Positions 35,121 through 43,336 of a DNA stretch of 64,000 nucleotides are shown here, in pieces; position 1 is the stretch's first letter; every line of letters begins with the position of its first letter. The position numbers and the translations under genes were made by a program. The DNA comes from Tritonibacter horizontis (GTDB lineage: Bacteria; Pseudomonadota; Alphaproteobacteria; Rhodobacterales; Rhodobacteraceae): the NCBI RefSeq assembly GCF_001518015.1, contig NZ_LPUY01000075.1:62001-126000 (forward strand), written 5' to 3'. A model generated the notes under the pieces. It searched no databases, was not told where the DNA came from, and was given only the letters and a program-made list of their open reading frames with translations.

Positions 35121-36473
35121 ATGAAACTTGCCCTGCACGGCCATAGCCTGATGGCCCGCGTCGTTCGATCAACCTCCTGGATTGTTCTCGGGTTCGGCGC
35201 AGCACAGATGCTGCGGCTCGCCTCCAACCTCTTGCTGACGCGGATCCTGTTTCCAGAAGCCTTTGGGCTGATGGCGCTGGTGACGGTGATCACCATCGGG
35301 CTTTCGTTGTTTTCCGATATGGGGGTGTCCAATGCGATCGCCCAGAACCCGCGGGGCGACGACCCGGATTTCCTCGATACCGCCTGGACCGTTCAGATCC
35401 TGCGTGGTGGCTTGCTCTGGGTCCTGACAGGCGCCTTGGCGATCCCGGCGGCGCTCTTTTATGCCGCGCCAGAGCTTGCCTATTGCCTGCCGATTGCCGG
35501 CGCCGGTCTGGCGCTGCAGGGGTTCACCCCGACAAAGGTCGAGACGGCCTATCGCCACCTGCTCGTCGGGCGGGTTACGGCGCTTACCCTGATTTCGCAG
35601 ATCCTCGGCATCGCCTTTATGGTCGGGCTGGCGCTCTGGACGCAATCGGTGATCGCCCTTGCAATCGGCAGCGCCTTTCAGGAGGCGGTGCGGCTCTTGC
35701 TGTCCTATTGGATGCTGCCGGGCCGCCGCAACCGGTTCCGTTGGGAACCTTCCGCGACAAAAGACCTGATCGGTCTGGGCAAATGGATCTTTCTGTCTAC
35801 GGCGTGTTTTTTTCTGACCACGCAGGGCGACCGCGCGATCCTGGGCAAATATATCTCGTTGGAGGCCATGGGCGTTTACAACATCGCCTTCTTTCTCGCG
35901 AGCTTCCCGGTTCAGCTTGGTCAGGCCGTCAACCAACGGCTGATGATCCCCGTCTACCGTGACAAGCCCGCGATCGACAATCCCGCCAACCGGTTGCGAC
36001 AACGCCAGCTGCGTTTTGCTCTGACCGCAGGCATTCTGTCGATGCTGTGGCTCATGGCATGGGTCGGTCCCTGGCTGGCTGATGTCATGTATGATGACAG
36101 ATACAAGGCGGCCGGGCCGATCATCGTGCTTCTGGCGGCCAGCCTCGCGCCCTCGATCATCGTACTGACCTATGACCGCGCTTCCCTCGCGGCGGGCGAC
36201 AGCAGAGGTTTCTTTTTCTACACCGCCACCCGGGCGAGCCTGCAGACCGCGCTGTTCCTATGGGGCATGTCGCAATATGGCCTGGTGGGCGGCATCGCCG
36301 CGATGGGCGTTTCGGTCATTCTTGCCTATCCGACATTGATGCGCCAGACGCGCCCCTATCACGCCCAGGACCCGCTCCATGATGTGATCTACAGCGCCGC
36401 GAGCGTTCTGATTTGCGGCGGGGCGGTGATCTATCACTCTGCCGAGATCACAACCGCCCTCACCCATTTCTGA
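35121..36473 (+). CDS. Lipopolysaccharide/exopolysaccharide flippase (Wzx, MOP superfamily)
   Basis: Polytopic transporter of 450 residues with about 12-14 hydrophobic segments, of the polysaccharide biosynthesis branch of the MOP superfamily. It would flip undecaprenyl-diphosphate-linked repeat units to the periplasm. Early segments contain NLLLTRILFPEAFGLMAL followed by FSDMGVSNAIAQN, both typical of this branch. The segment AILGKYISLEAMGVYNIAF matches the mid-protein consensus. Together with the Wzy-like protein, the Wzz-like protein and the ExoY-like transferase it completes a Wzx/Wzy pathway. The start at 35121 has only a weak ribosome site. Confidence 0.9.
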   Translation: MKLALHGHSLMARVVRSTSWIVLGFGAAQMLRLASNLLLTRILFPEAFGLMALVTVITIGLSLFSDMGVSNAIAQNPRGDDPDFLDTAWTVQILRGGLLWVLTGALAIPAALFYAAPELAYCLPIAGAGLALQGFTPTKVETAYRHLLVGRVTALTLISQILGIAFMVGLALWTQSVIALAIGSAFQEAVRLLLSYWMLPGRRNRFRWEPSATKDLIGLGKWIFLSTACFFLTTQGDRAILGKYISLEAMGVYNIAFFLASFPVQLGQAVNQRLMIPVYRDKPAIDNPANRLRQRQLRFALTAGILSMLWLMAWVGPWLADVMYDDRYKAAGPIIVLLAASLAPSIIVLTYDRASLAAGDSRGFFFYTATRASLQTALFLWGMSQYGLVGGIAAMGVSVILAYPTLMRQTRPYHAQDPLHDVIYSAASVLICGGAVIYHSAEITTALTHF

Positions 36474-36531
36474 CCCATGTCGCCCGGACCGACGCCCGGA
36501 TCGCAAATGCCGGGGCCAGAAGCAGCCTAGC

Positions 36532-37806
36532 CTAGGCCCTGGCAGAGCCGGTCCCGGCAGCTTTGTCCCGCCGCAACATCCGGCGCAGCAGGCCCGGTCT
36601 GCGGGTGTCCAGAACCGGGATTGTCACAACCGGAATAAGCCCGGTTTCCCGGTTCATCTGCGCGCTGGAGCGCAGCGCGGGCGTTTTCAGATCCAACAGG
36701 AAGGCCGCAATAATCGCCAGAGCCACGCTGATCATCCCCCCCTTGATCGCCGTGGATTTGCGCCCGCTGCCAACGGCATAGTCCGGCAATGGCGCAGGTT
36801 CGATCACGGTGAGCCGTTCGCCCTGACGGGCCGTTTCCAGACGAAAACCGACTTCGGCATCGGCCCGGCGGGCGATGATCATCTGCAATTCAGTCTGCAT
36901 CTGGTCCATTTTGCGCTCATAGCTCGACAATTGCCGATCCACGTCGGGGGTCAGTTCCAACGATGCCTCAAGCGCGTCGCGACGGTCCTCCAGCAGCTGG
37001 CGTTGCGCGGCCAGAGCCTCTCGCTGCGCGTCATATTCTTCCCGCACCCGGCGGGCATATGCCTCGCGTTGCGTCGCCGCCGCCTCTTCTGCAAGCGAGC
37101 GCAGTTCAATCTCTTCACGCGCCAGCCCCAGCAGGCTTTCGTTGATGGCGGTGATTTCGGATCCACGCATCTGGATGGCACCGGGCAGGGTCACCGCGTT
37201 GTCATGCCGAAAATTGGCGATCTCTTCTTCAAGTGCCGCGATTTCCTTGGCCAGTGCGGCTTCCTTTTCGGTGAAGAACATCAATGTCTCACGCGCCTGG
37301 TCAATCCGGGTGGCAACACTCAGTTCGATTGTGCGCCGTGAGAATTCCCTGGCAACAGCCTGCGCCTCTTCGGGGCTCGGCATCCGAGCGGTGATGGTCA
37401 GAACGGACATTGACCCATCATCGGTGTAGCCTTCGCGGGCAGCGGCGGTGCCATCGATGGTAATGGAATTGCGCATGATCGGCACGATCTGAGACCCCAG
37501 AAGATCGGGCCGGTCCGCAAACAGACCCAGCTGTTCGACAACCTCCAAAATCGTGCCACGCGCCATCAGCCGTTGCTGGATCAGCTGCATCCGCCGCGCA
37601 GAAGACCCGTCCACGGTGGATTTTGCCAGCTCGCCGGCGATTTTCGGCCGGCTGATCTGGATGACTTCAGAGCTGGAATAGGTCTGCGTCTGGTTGATCG
37701 CATACCAAAGCGATGCCAGACCGCCGAGGACGCTGATCGCGACAATGACCCAGAACCGACGCCGGATCATGTCCAGAAAATCTGCGAGCGAGTAAATCGA
37801 ACCCAT
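36532..37806 (-). CDS. Wzz/GumC-type polysaccharide co-polymerase
   Basis: Chain-length/export protein with two transmembrane helices flanking a long periplasmic coiled coil. TM1 follows FLDMIRRRFWVIVAISVLGG, and TM2 is KGGMISVALAIIAAFLLDL near the C-terminus. Between them lies heptad-rich text (about residues 170-320: FFTEKEAALAKEIAALEEE, LAAQRQLLEDRRDALEA). ATG at 37806 (424 residues) is chosen because it precedes the conserved N-terminus and avoids overlapping the upstream gene. An in-frame start at 37857 would overlap that gene by 23 bases. It lacks a fused kinase domain; the ATPase partner is the preceding gene. Confidence 0.87.
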   Translation of the reverse strand: MGSIYSLADFLDMIRRRFWVIVAISVLGGLASLWYAINQTQTYSSSEVIQISRPKIAGELAKSTVDGSSARRMQLIQQRLMARGTILEVVEQLGLFADRPDLLGSQIVPIMRNSITIDGTAAAREGYTDDGSMSVLTITARMPSPEEAQAVAREFSRRTIELSVATRIDQARETLMFFTEKEAALAKEIAALEEEIANFRHDNAVTLPGAIQMRGSEITAINESLLGLAREEIELRSLAEEAAATQREAYARRVREEYDAQREALAAQRQLLEDRRDALEASLELTPDVDRQLSSYERKMDQMQTELQMIIARRADAEVGFRLETARQGERLTVIEPAPLPDYAVGSGRKSTAIKGGMISVALAIIAAFLLDLKTPALRSSAQMNRETGLIPVVTIPVLDTRRPGLLRRMLRRDKAAGTGSARA

Positions 37807-37834
37807 TTGACCGTTTCCATTTCCTCTGCGGCGC

Positions 37835-38920
37835 TCAATGCGCAGTTGCAAACCCATCGCCCGCTCGGGCCCGGTTCAAGACGACACCCAGCAGTTGGGT
37901 GTGACCGGCCAGCATGGCTTCGCAGGCCTTGAGGTGACGCGCGGTGGTCTGGCTGCCGTCTGAAACCAGCAGCACGCCATCCACCTGCGGCAGAAAGGCT
38001 GCGAGATCATCCGTTTCCAGGACCGGCGGCAGATCGAACAGGGCCACATCTGCGCGGGTGCGCTGTATCACATTGTCGATGCTGGCCGCGGACCGCATCT
38101 CGTGCAGGATTTCCGAGGCATTGTAGCATGGGGTATTGTTCAGCCCCAGCGCAAGCCCGTCCGAGGCCGCAACCAGATGATCTTCGACACGGACCTCGCC
38201 GCGCAGCAACCCATGCATGTCACCATTGTAGAGCGCTGCCCGTTCCAGACCCATCGCGCGGGCAATGCCGGGGTTGCGAAGGTTGAGATCCATCAGCACG
38301 GTCCGGTTGCCGGGCACCCGTGCCAGGCTGAGCGCAAGGTTGGCTGCGGTAAAGCTGGCGCCGCACCCCGACGTGGGGCTGCAAATCGCGACCCGTTTCC
38401 AGCCATGGTCCCGCAGGGTGCGCAGCAGTCGTGTGCGCAGCAGGTCAAACGAACGCGCTGTCGGTGACGACCGAAAGAAATCGACCAGCGGCAAGCGGGT
38501 GCGACGCGCGTTCAGATCAGCAAGTTCGACACGGCGCATCACATGCCAGGGGTCCGGCAGCCGCGCGGGCAAGGCGGGCATCGGCTCGACGTCCCAGAAT
38601 GTCGACGACTTGATTTGGCTGCTCTCAGAACCTGTTGCTGTCTCAAAGCCGGTGCCGCTGTCGTCCAGGCCGACCAGAGGGGGCTGTGATTTCAGCCGTT
38701 CAGGCCTGCGCGACGATGCCGAAGACCCCGCGCCTGCCTGCCCTGACGAAGGTTCCGTCGCGGTCGGGCGCGGCTGCACCGCGTCCTGTGCGGCGGGCAA
38801 TTGCCCTTTCCGCCGCCGGAACTTTCTGAACCGTTCTTCAGCCATTCGTGCCTTACCACCTTCAACCAAATCTAGTGCCGCCCTGCCGCTATGGCTATCG
38901 TGATCAAGATAATCTTTCAC
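37835..38920 (-). CDS. CpsD/CapB-type BY-kinase-like ATPase with altered P-loop
   Basis: Cytoplasmic partner of the Wzz-like protein, 361 residues. The first ~120 are low-complexity and charged (RFRKFRRRKGQLPA; Ser/Pro-rich). The C-terminal domain is MinD/Mrp-like: AICSPTSGCGASFTAANLAL at the Walker A site, VLMDLNLRNPGI at Walker A', and VALFDLPPVLETDDL at Walker B. The Walker A Lys is replaced by Ala188 (codon GCC at 38359-38357). The C-terminus ends in GDGFATAH, without the usual tyrosine cluster. It may therefore be a regulatory, non-kinase version. It lies between the sugar transferase and wzz on the minus strand, forming one presumptive operon. Confidence 0.82.
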   Translation of the reverse strand: MKDYLDHDSHSGRAALDLVEGGKARMAEERFRKFRRRKGQLPAAQDAVQPRPTATEPSSGQAGAGSSASSRRPERLKSQPPLVGLDDSGTGFETATGSESSQIKSSTFWDVEPMPALPARLPDPWHVMRRVELADLNARRTRLPLVDFFRSSPTARSFDLLRTRLLRTLRDHGWKRVAICSPTSGCGASFTAANLALSLARVPGNRTVLMDLNLRNPGIARAMGLERAALYNGDMHGLLRGEVRVEDHLVAASDGLALGLNNTPCYNASEILHEMRSAASIDNVIQRTRADVALFDLPPVLETDDLAAFLPQVDGVLLVSDGSQTTARHLKACEAMLAGHTQLLGVVLNRARAGDGFATAH

Positions 38921-38995
38921 CCAACACCTCCGGCATTTCGCCGCTTTTTCGTTGCACCCTGCGCCACTGCCGCAACCCGGTCGCGCTCTGGCTCG

Positions 38996-39715
38996 TCAGT
39001 AGCCGGTGCTGCGCAGCACCACAGACACCGTTTTGACCAAGATCCTCAGATCGCCCAGCAGGGTCACGTTCCAACAATAGGATTTGTCGATATCCGCGCG
39101 ACGAAAAAAGCTTGTCTCGTTGCGGCCACCGACCTGCCAGGGACCGGTCAGGCCCGGGCGCAGGGCGAAATATCCTTCGCTTTTTCCATAAATCTCCAGC
39201 TGGCTGACCATGATGGGCCGGGCGCCAACAAGGCTCATCTGACCGGCCAGCACATTCAAGAGCTGCGGCAGCTCATCCAGCGAGGAGGCTCGCAACAACC
39301 GCCCGATCGGGGTTGTCCGGGGATCGAACTTCAGCTTCTGGGTTTCGTCCCATTCCTTGCGCAGAGCCGGATCCGCCGCCAGATATTTGTCCAGCAGTTG
39401 ATCCGCATCCAGCACCATGGTGCGCAGTTTCAGCATGTTGAAGATGCGGCCGCCCTGCCCGACCCGTTTCTGACTGTAGAACGGTCGGCCGCTTTCCATC
39501 CACAGCGCCAGCGCAAACAAACCAATAAGCGGCAGCACCACCGGCAGGCTCAGAAGGACCAGAACAACATCCAGAAAACGTTTGCCGACACGCTGGTAGA
39601 AGCTGCGGTTCGGGTTTGGACGTGCCTCGAGGTAGGTCGCGCCCAACTCACGTTCGGCAAGCCGCCCGGTGCCGGCAACAGCGACAGACCCACGCTCAAC
39701 TCTATTCATCTTCAA
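38996..39715 (-). CDS. ExoY-like initiating sugar phosphotransferase (PHPT family)
   Basis: Bacterial sugar transferase that loads the first hexose-1-phosphate onto undecaprenyl phosphate, starting repeat-unit synthesis. 239 residues: one hydrophobic re-entrant/TM helix (VVLVLLSLPVVLPLIGLFAL), then the catalytic region KRVGQGGRIFNMLKLRTM, PIGRLLRASSLDELPQLLNV, MSLVGARPI and RPGLTGPWQVGGRN. In the well-known MSLVGPRP motif the Pro is replaced by Ala. First gene of the minus-strand set with the BY-kinase-like and Wzz-like genes. The sugar is probably glucose or galactose by family habit, but this cannot be confirmed here. Confidence 0.93.
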   Translation of the reverse strand: MKMNRVERGSVAVAGTGRLAERELGATYLEARPNPNRSFYQRVGKRFLDVVLVLLSLPVVLPLIGLFALALWMESGRPFYSQKRVGQGGRIFNMLKLRTMVLDADQLLDKYLAADPALRKEWDETQKLKFDPRTTPIGRLLRASSLDELPQLLNVLAGQMSLVGARPIMVSQLEIYGKSEGYFALRPGLTGPWQVGGRNETSFFRRADIDKSYCWNVTLLGDLRILVKTVSVVLRSTGY

Positions 39716-40203
39716 ATCCCCACACGGTATTTCAACACCACCAAAGCCCCGAATTCGGGGAGACGCTCAAGCCAGTTCAATACGACCTGTTTCGTCACAA
39801 ACTCCGTCACCATAGTTGTGAGGGCGTCCTCTTCCCGGCAGCGGCTCGGAGGGACGGATGTGCCCCCGAACACTTGTCCCAATAGTAGCGTATTTAAGAA
39901 AAAATGAATGTATTTCTAACCAAATGGTTACCAACCTGCCCCATTCGGGATAGAAGATGAAAGAACCGGAGACAATGCGCCGCTGCGTACGGCATTGTTC
40001 CGAATCCCTAGCACAAACGCTGCTCCGAACCCATTCAAGAATCAGATAGCAGCGGTGTCGCAGACGGATATGTTGCATTCGGTTCGGATGGCCACGCCCG
40101 GTTTCCGTTGCCCCAATCCGGTCCGGAGGCAGCTGCCAGATTGAGTTCCAGACAAATACCATGCATCAAAGAGGATCCGTTTTCCTTGGAGGAGGCCTGG
40201 ATC
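39716..40203. other. 488-base intergenic region upstream of the ExoY-like gene
   Basis: No convincing gene. The part around 39890-39930 is clearly more AT-rich than its surroundings and contains a perfect short palindrome (listed separately). It must hold the promoter of the minus-strand polysaccharide genes and that of the kinase-like gene to the right. The latter has a strong GGAGGAGG ribosome site just before 40204. Several short frames here have no family features. Confidence 0.6.
39917..39930. promoter_or_regulatory. Perfect inverted repeat, candidate operator
   Basis: TAACCA-AA-TGGTTA is a perfect 6-base inverted repeat with a two-base spacer, in an AT-rich patch about 200 bases upstream of the ExoY-like start codon. 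Position and symmetry fit a dimeric regulator site. I cannot assign the protein that would bind it. Confidence 0.35.
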
Positions 40204-41028
40204 ATGACCCCGAACACCGACGCCTGGATTGCCTATGATCCGCACCACCGGCCGCAGCGCGCCTGGCGGATGGCCGGCAGCGCACCGCAGAGTGCCGCGC
40301 TCCGGGTTGACAATGTCGCCGCCGCGCAGGCTCTGGGGCCGGGCGATGCCCTATGGTCCACCGATGCGGGCCAGCAAGCCGCAGTTCCGGTCCCGGCAAA
40401 ACCTTCTGAACTGCCGGTCCTGACCCAGTCAGATGGTGCCGAAAACATCTTTTCCATGGCAGATCTGGAGCAAGCCCGCCCCTTTGGCCGCCTGGCCGGT
40501 GCCGCCTTTCGGATCGAGGGCTTTCTCAGTCTGAACAAGGATTGGGACGGGGTGATCTGCCTGCCGGGCTTTCACGCCACCCATTGGGCGCAGATCAGCG
40601 CCGACGAGGTGGTCAGCTTTCTCAGCTTTTCGACCCTGGCGCTGGTCGAAGCGCTGTGTCCTGTCGAAACGGAGGCGGCCACTGTTGATGAGAGCGCATT
40701 GACCGCGACGCTGGCCGATGTGCTGTCAACGCCCGAAACTCTGGCGCTGCGCATGGCCGAAACCAAGGCGCGCTGGTCTGTCGGCACATTGTCAGACGAC
40801 AGTGCCGCCGGTCAGATCTGGGGCGCGGCGCTGGCGGCGGAATTGGCCGCCTCGCGCAGCTATTGGCTGGGCCAGAACCTCGCGTTGATCTCGCCTGCTG
40901 CGCTTGCCCGCCCCTATCGCGCCGCCTTGGCAAGCCAGTATGTGCCGGTGACAGAAGCCGACGAGAGCCGGATGACGCTGCATGGTTTGTCGCGCGCGCG
41001 GGCGCGCTGGATCAAGGCCCGGTCCTGA
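40204..41028 (+). CDS. Degenerate 2-dehydro-3-deoxygalactonokinase (DgoK)-like protein
   Basis: 274 residues. The middle segment EGFLSLNKDWDGVICLPGFHATHW followed by EVVSFLSFSTLAL lines up with the DgoK pattern of an LPGTHTKW site and an F-x-T-F-M-T-GEL helix. The C-terminal AAELAASRSYWLGQNLALI, PYRAALASQYVPV and HGLSRA match the DgoK C-terminal fold. The N-terminus WIAYDPHHRPQRAWRM occupies the place where true kinases have a D-W-G-T-[ST]-N-x-R-A-W phosphate loop, so the ATP-binding signature is lost. The THTKW catalytic text is also altered to FHATHW. It may thus be a non-catalytic paralogue. ATG 40204 follows GGAGGAGG at a good distance. The 3' end overlaps the next, convergent gene by 17 bases. 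Assignment is from memory of the family and needs a profile search. Confidence 0.6.
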   Translation: MTPNTDAWIAYDPHHRPQRAWRMAGSAPQSAALRVDNVAAAQALGPGDALWSTDAGQQAAVPVPAKPSELPVLTQSDGAENIFSMADLEQARPFGRLAGAAFRIEGFLSLNKDWDGVICLPGFHATHWAQISADEVVSFLSFSTLALVEALCPVETEAATVDESALTATLADVLSTPETLALRMAETKARWSVGTLSDDSAAGQIWGAALAAELAASRSYWLGQNLALISPAALARPYRAALASQYVPVTEADESRMTLHGLSRARARWIKARS

Positions 41029-41824
41029 CCGAGGCCCGATATCGACTACCGGCGACAGGTGGCGCGACGGCCGGACCGGCGAAACATTGCGCCTGCTGCA
41101 TCCAGCGCCGGGCCGTCCCTGCGGTTGCCTGCAGGTCCGTGTCGGCCAGATTTCGAACCTGGGTCACGACCTGGGCGAATGCCACCGCACTTCCGTCGAT
41201 CCGATTGTCCTGTTGCGGCGCATTCCAGGTCCAGATCGCGCCAGAGGGGGCTGTCAGCGAAACGTAAGGGGCCGGTTCGGGCACCGGCTGCCCCCTGACC
41301 TGAAAGCTCCATCCGAAAGTGGCAACCCCGAGATGGGCAATATTGCGCAAACGGTCCGTGTCCCGACGTGTTTGTCCCAGCAGGTCGAAAATCTCCTGCC
41401 CATGGGCCCAGGTTTCCATCTGGCGCGCCGTTATTGCGCTGAGCGCGCTCATCTCTGGCCCCACCCATTTGACGCGCGCCTTGGGGTTGGCCCCCTGATA
41501 GGCATCCGCCAGACGCCTCGCCCCGATCTGCCATTCCGCAAAGAGAGCCGCGCCGCTCAGCCCGTCCAGCCAGGGGAACTGCATCGCCAGAATGCTGCCC
41601 CCGGCGGCCAGCGCGGCCTGTGCCCCGCTCATCATCCGATCAAAACGGTCCGGTCCAGCCAGGGCCGCTTCGGCTGCCGCGTTGAAGAAATGCAGATGCC
41701 CAAGCACATCATTGACAGTCCAGCCATTGAATTGGGTCGGCGCAGCGAAAACCTGCTCTGGCTGGTGCGCCAGCAGCGCGGCAAGCGCCTGACATTCGTC
41801 ACGGAAATCCTGGGCCTGTTGCAT
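41012..41824 (-). CDS. TIGR03084-type / mycothiol-dependent maleylpyruvate isomerase-like protein (DinB superfamily)
   Basis: 270-residue four-helix-bundle protein of the DinB/MDMPI superfamily, with TIGR03084-like features: TQFNGWTVNDVLGHLHFFNAA (first metal-ligand His), VGPEMSALSAITARQMETWAHGQEIFD (second His) and a C-terminal beta-rich SCP2-like part (YVSLTAPSGAIWTW). Metal binding is likely, but the reaction is unknown. ATG 41824 has a strong GGAGAGG site; the frame extends further upstream but without conservation and through AT-rich promoter-like DNA. It is convergent with, and overlaps, the DgoK-like gene. Confidence 0.78.
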   Translation of the reverse strand: MQQAQDFRDECQALAALLAHQPEQVFAAPTQFNGWTVNDVLGHLHFFNAAAEAALAGPDRFDRMMSGAQAALAAGGSILAMQFPWLDGLSGAALFAEWQIGARRLADAYQGANPKARVKWVGPEMSALSAITARQMETWAHGQEIFDLLGQTRRDTDRLRNIAHLGVATFGWSFQVRGQPVPEPAPYVSLTAPSGAIWTWNAPQQDNRIDGSAVAFAQVVTQVRNLADTDLQATAGTARRWMQQAQCFAGPAVAPPVAGSRYRASVRTGP

Positions 41825-42145
41825 GGGTGTCCTCTCCTGTGGCGCGGCTCTGGCGTGGCGGCGTCCTGCCCAAGCTTCCGCCAAGCCGCGAATCCTTGCA
41901 AGCATGGCGCTGTTTCCTGTCGGATTTCCGACGCAACGGAAACAATTCCAGAAAGTCCGCAAAACTGTTCGCGCCCAGGTCCGTAAAAACGACAAATTTG
42001 TATATAAATTAAGAAAAAAGTAAGGCTCCCGGATGCGCCTATCTATGCTGATCCTATGCGGACGGCCTGTGTTCTTTGGGTTCAACGGAACCACGGCACG
42101 CCAGAGGTCCGCCTGTTGCGTTTGGAAAAAGTAATAAGGGGATGA
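41825..42145. other. 321-base intergenic region
   Basis: Divergent spacer between the TIGR03084-type gene and the Asp-rich gene. The stretch 41985-42020 is AT-rich (TTTGTATATAAATTAAG) and probably includes a promoter for the Asp-rich gene. A TATAAA is at 42003-42008, but I see no matching -35 box. An AAGGGG ribosome site lies just before 42146. No gene recognised. Confidence 0.5.
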
Positions 42146-43219
42146 GTGGCCATGACTTGGGCTTCTTTTGGCTGGGGCGGATCATCGTGGGGTAAATCCT
42201 ACAGTTTTGGCGGCAAATCGGATTTTGGCGGCAAATTTAGCAGCTGGACTCACAAGGGCTGGACCTACGACTCCTGGTCCGGGTGCTCGGGTAAATCCAA
42301 ATCCTGGTTTGACAAGGACGATGATCAGGACAAGGACGACGACAAACACGGTTGGGATTTCAACTGGGGTCGCGGCAAGCACAAGGATGACGACGATCGC
42401 GATGATCGCGGCAAGGATTGTGACGACGAGGACGACGACGACCGCGGCGGCCGTGGTGGCCATGGCAAGAAATGGTGGGACCGCGATGACGATGACGACC
42501 GTGGCGGTCGCGGCAAGAAGTGGTGGGACCGGGACGACGACGACAAAGACGACCGCGACGACAAAGGCTGCGGACGCGACGAAGAGGACGACGACAAAGA
42601 CGAGGACGACGAAAAGCCGGACACCGGCGAAGAAGACGGCAAGATTACCGTCGACTTCACGCTGGGCGACAGCCAGCAGGTGACCATGGAAGTCAGCCAG
42701 ACGGCCGAGGGATCGCTGTTTTTCAAGCTGGCCCCGACCTCCTGGGACAGCGAAGTGACCGACATCGACGGCATCTTCATGAACCTGAGCGACGACAGCA
42801 CGGCAGAGGGGCTGCATATCTACCCCGAGGCCAATGACGACGCCAATGCGATCCCGCTGACAGGCAAGGAAATCGACCCCAACGGCGCCAACTCGCTCTC
42901 GGATGGGACAACCCTGTCAGAGACGTTTGATATCGGCCTGCAATTTGGTCAGGTCGATGACAGCTCTGAAGGATTGGTTCAGTCTCTCAACTTTACGCTC
43001 TGGTCGGACAACGGCCCGCTGACCCTTGAGGACGTTGACCTGAGCCGCATTGCACTGGTCACCGGGCTCGACAATGACGCCCCGGAGGTGATCGTCGGCG
43101 GCCTGCCCGATGCGGCGGGTGCCACACTGGACGACGTGCTGAGCCTGATGACACAGGACGTGCCCGAAGAGGACGAGGAAGAGCCTTCCGTCGAAGAAGA
43201 CATGCTTGAAATGGCATAA
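42146..43219 (+). CDS. Aspartate-rich repeat protein of unknown function
   Basis: 357 residues, not recognised. Residues 1-55 are Gly/Ser/Trp/Lys/Phe-rich and mildly repetitive (SFGWGGSSWGKSYSFGG). Residues about 55-160 are an extreme Asp/Arg/Lys/Gly tract with a repeated GRGKKWWDRDDDD unit and long D runs. Residues about 165-330 look like a normal beta-rich domain (ITVDFTLGDSQQVTMEVSQ; LDNDAPEVIVGGLPDAAG). The C-terminus is acidic (VPEEDEEEPSVEEDM). No signal peptide is visible. Such composition suggests cation or mineral binding, or an extracellular matrix protein exported by type I secretion, but no RTX nonapeptides are present. GTG 42146 or ATG 42152 may be the start. It is monocistronic with its own terminator. 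Confidence 0.75.
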   Translation: MAMTWASFGWGGSSWGKSYSFGGKSDFGGKFSSWTHKGWTYDSWSGCSGKSKSWFDKDDDQDKDDDKHGWDFNWGRGKHKDDDDRDDRGKDCDDEDDDDRGGRGGHGKKWWDRDDDDDRGGRGKKWWDRDDDDKDDRDDKGCGRDEEDDDKDEDDEKPDTGEEDGKITVDFTLGDSQQVTMEVSQTAEGSLFFKLAPTSWDSEVTDIDGIFMNLSDDSTAEGLHIYPEANDDANAIPLTGKEIDPNGANSLSDGTTLSETFDIGLQFGQVDDSSEGLVQSLNFTLWSDNGPLTLEDVDLSRIALVTGLDNDAPEVIVGGLPDAAGATLDDVLSLMTQDVPEEDEEEPSVEEDMLEMA

Positions 43220-43251
43220 GCTGCTGCTAAGGCGCTGACCGGACCGACTTG

Positions 43252-43282
43252 AAAAAAGGGGCGCATATGGCGCCCCTTTTTG
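43252..43282. terminator. Bidirectional Rho-independent terminator
   Basis: AAAAAAGGGGCGC-ATATG-GCGCCCCTTTTT: a 7-bp GC stem with a 5-base loop, flanked by A-run and T-run. It can terminate the Asp-rich gene on the plus strand and the RNA methyltransferase gene arriving on the minus strand. Confidence 0.9.
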
Positions 43283-43336
43283 TTGGTCTGCTCTTGGTGG
43301 TGATCAGGTCTTGCGCGTTGCAGAGATGCGCAACGA

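Noticed and set aside
39931-39952. lux-box-like sequence ACCTGCCCCATTCGGGATAG upstream of the ExoY-like gene
   Set aside because: Only the inner CCC/GGG is symmetric; the outer half-sites mismatch, so quorum-sensing control is not supported.
42310-42600. Possible short direct-repeat or CRISPR-like array
   Set aside because: The repetition is codon-level (GAC/GAT runs for Asp, repeated GKKWWDRDDDD) within an open coding frame; there are no regular repeat-spacer units.
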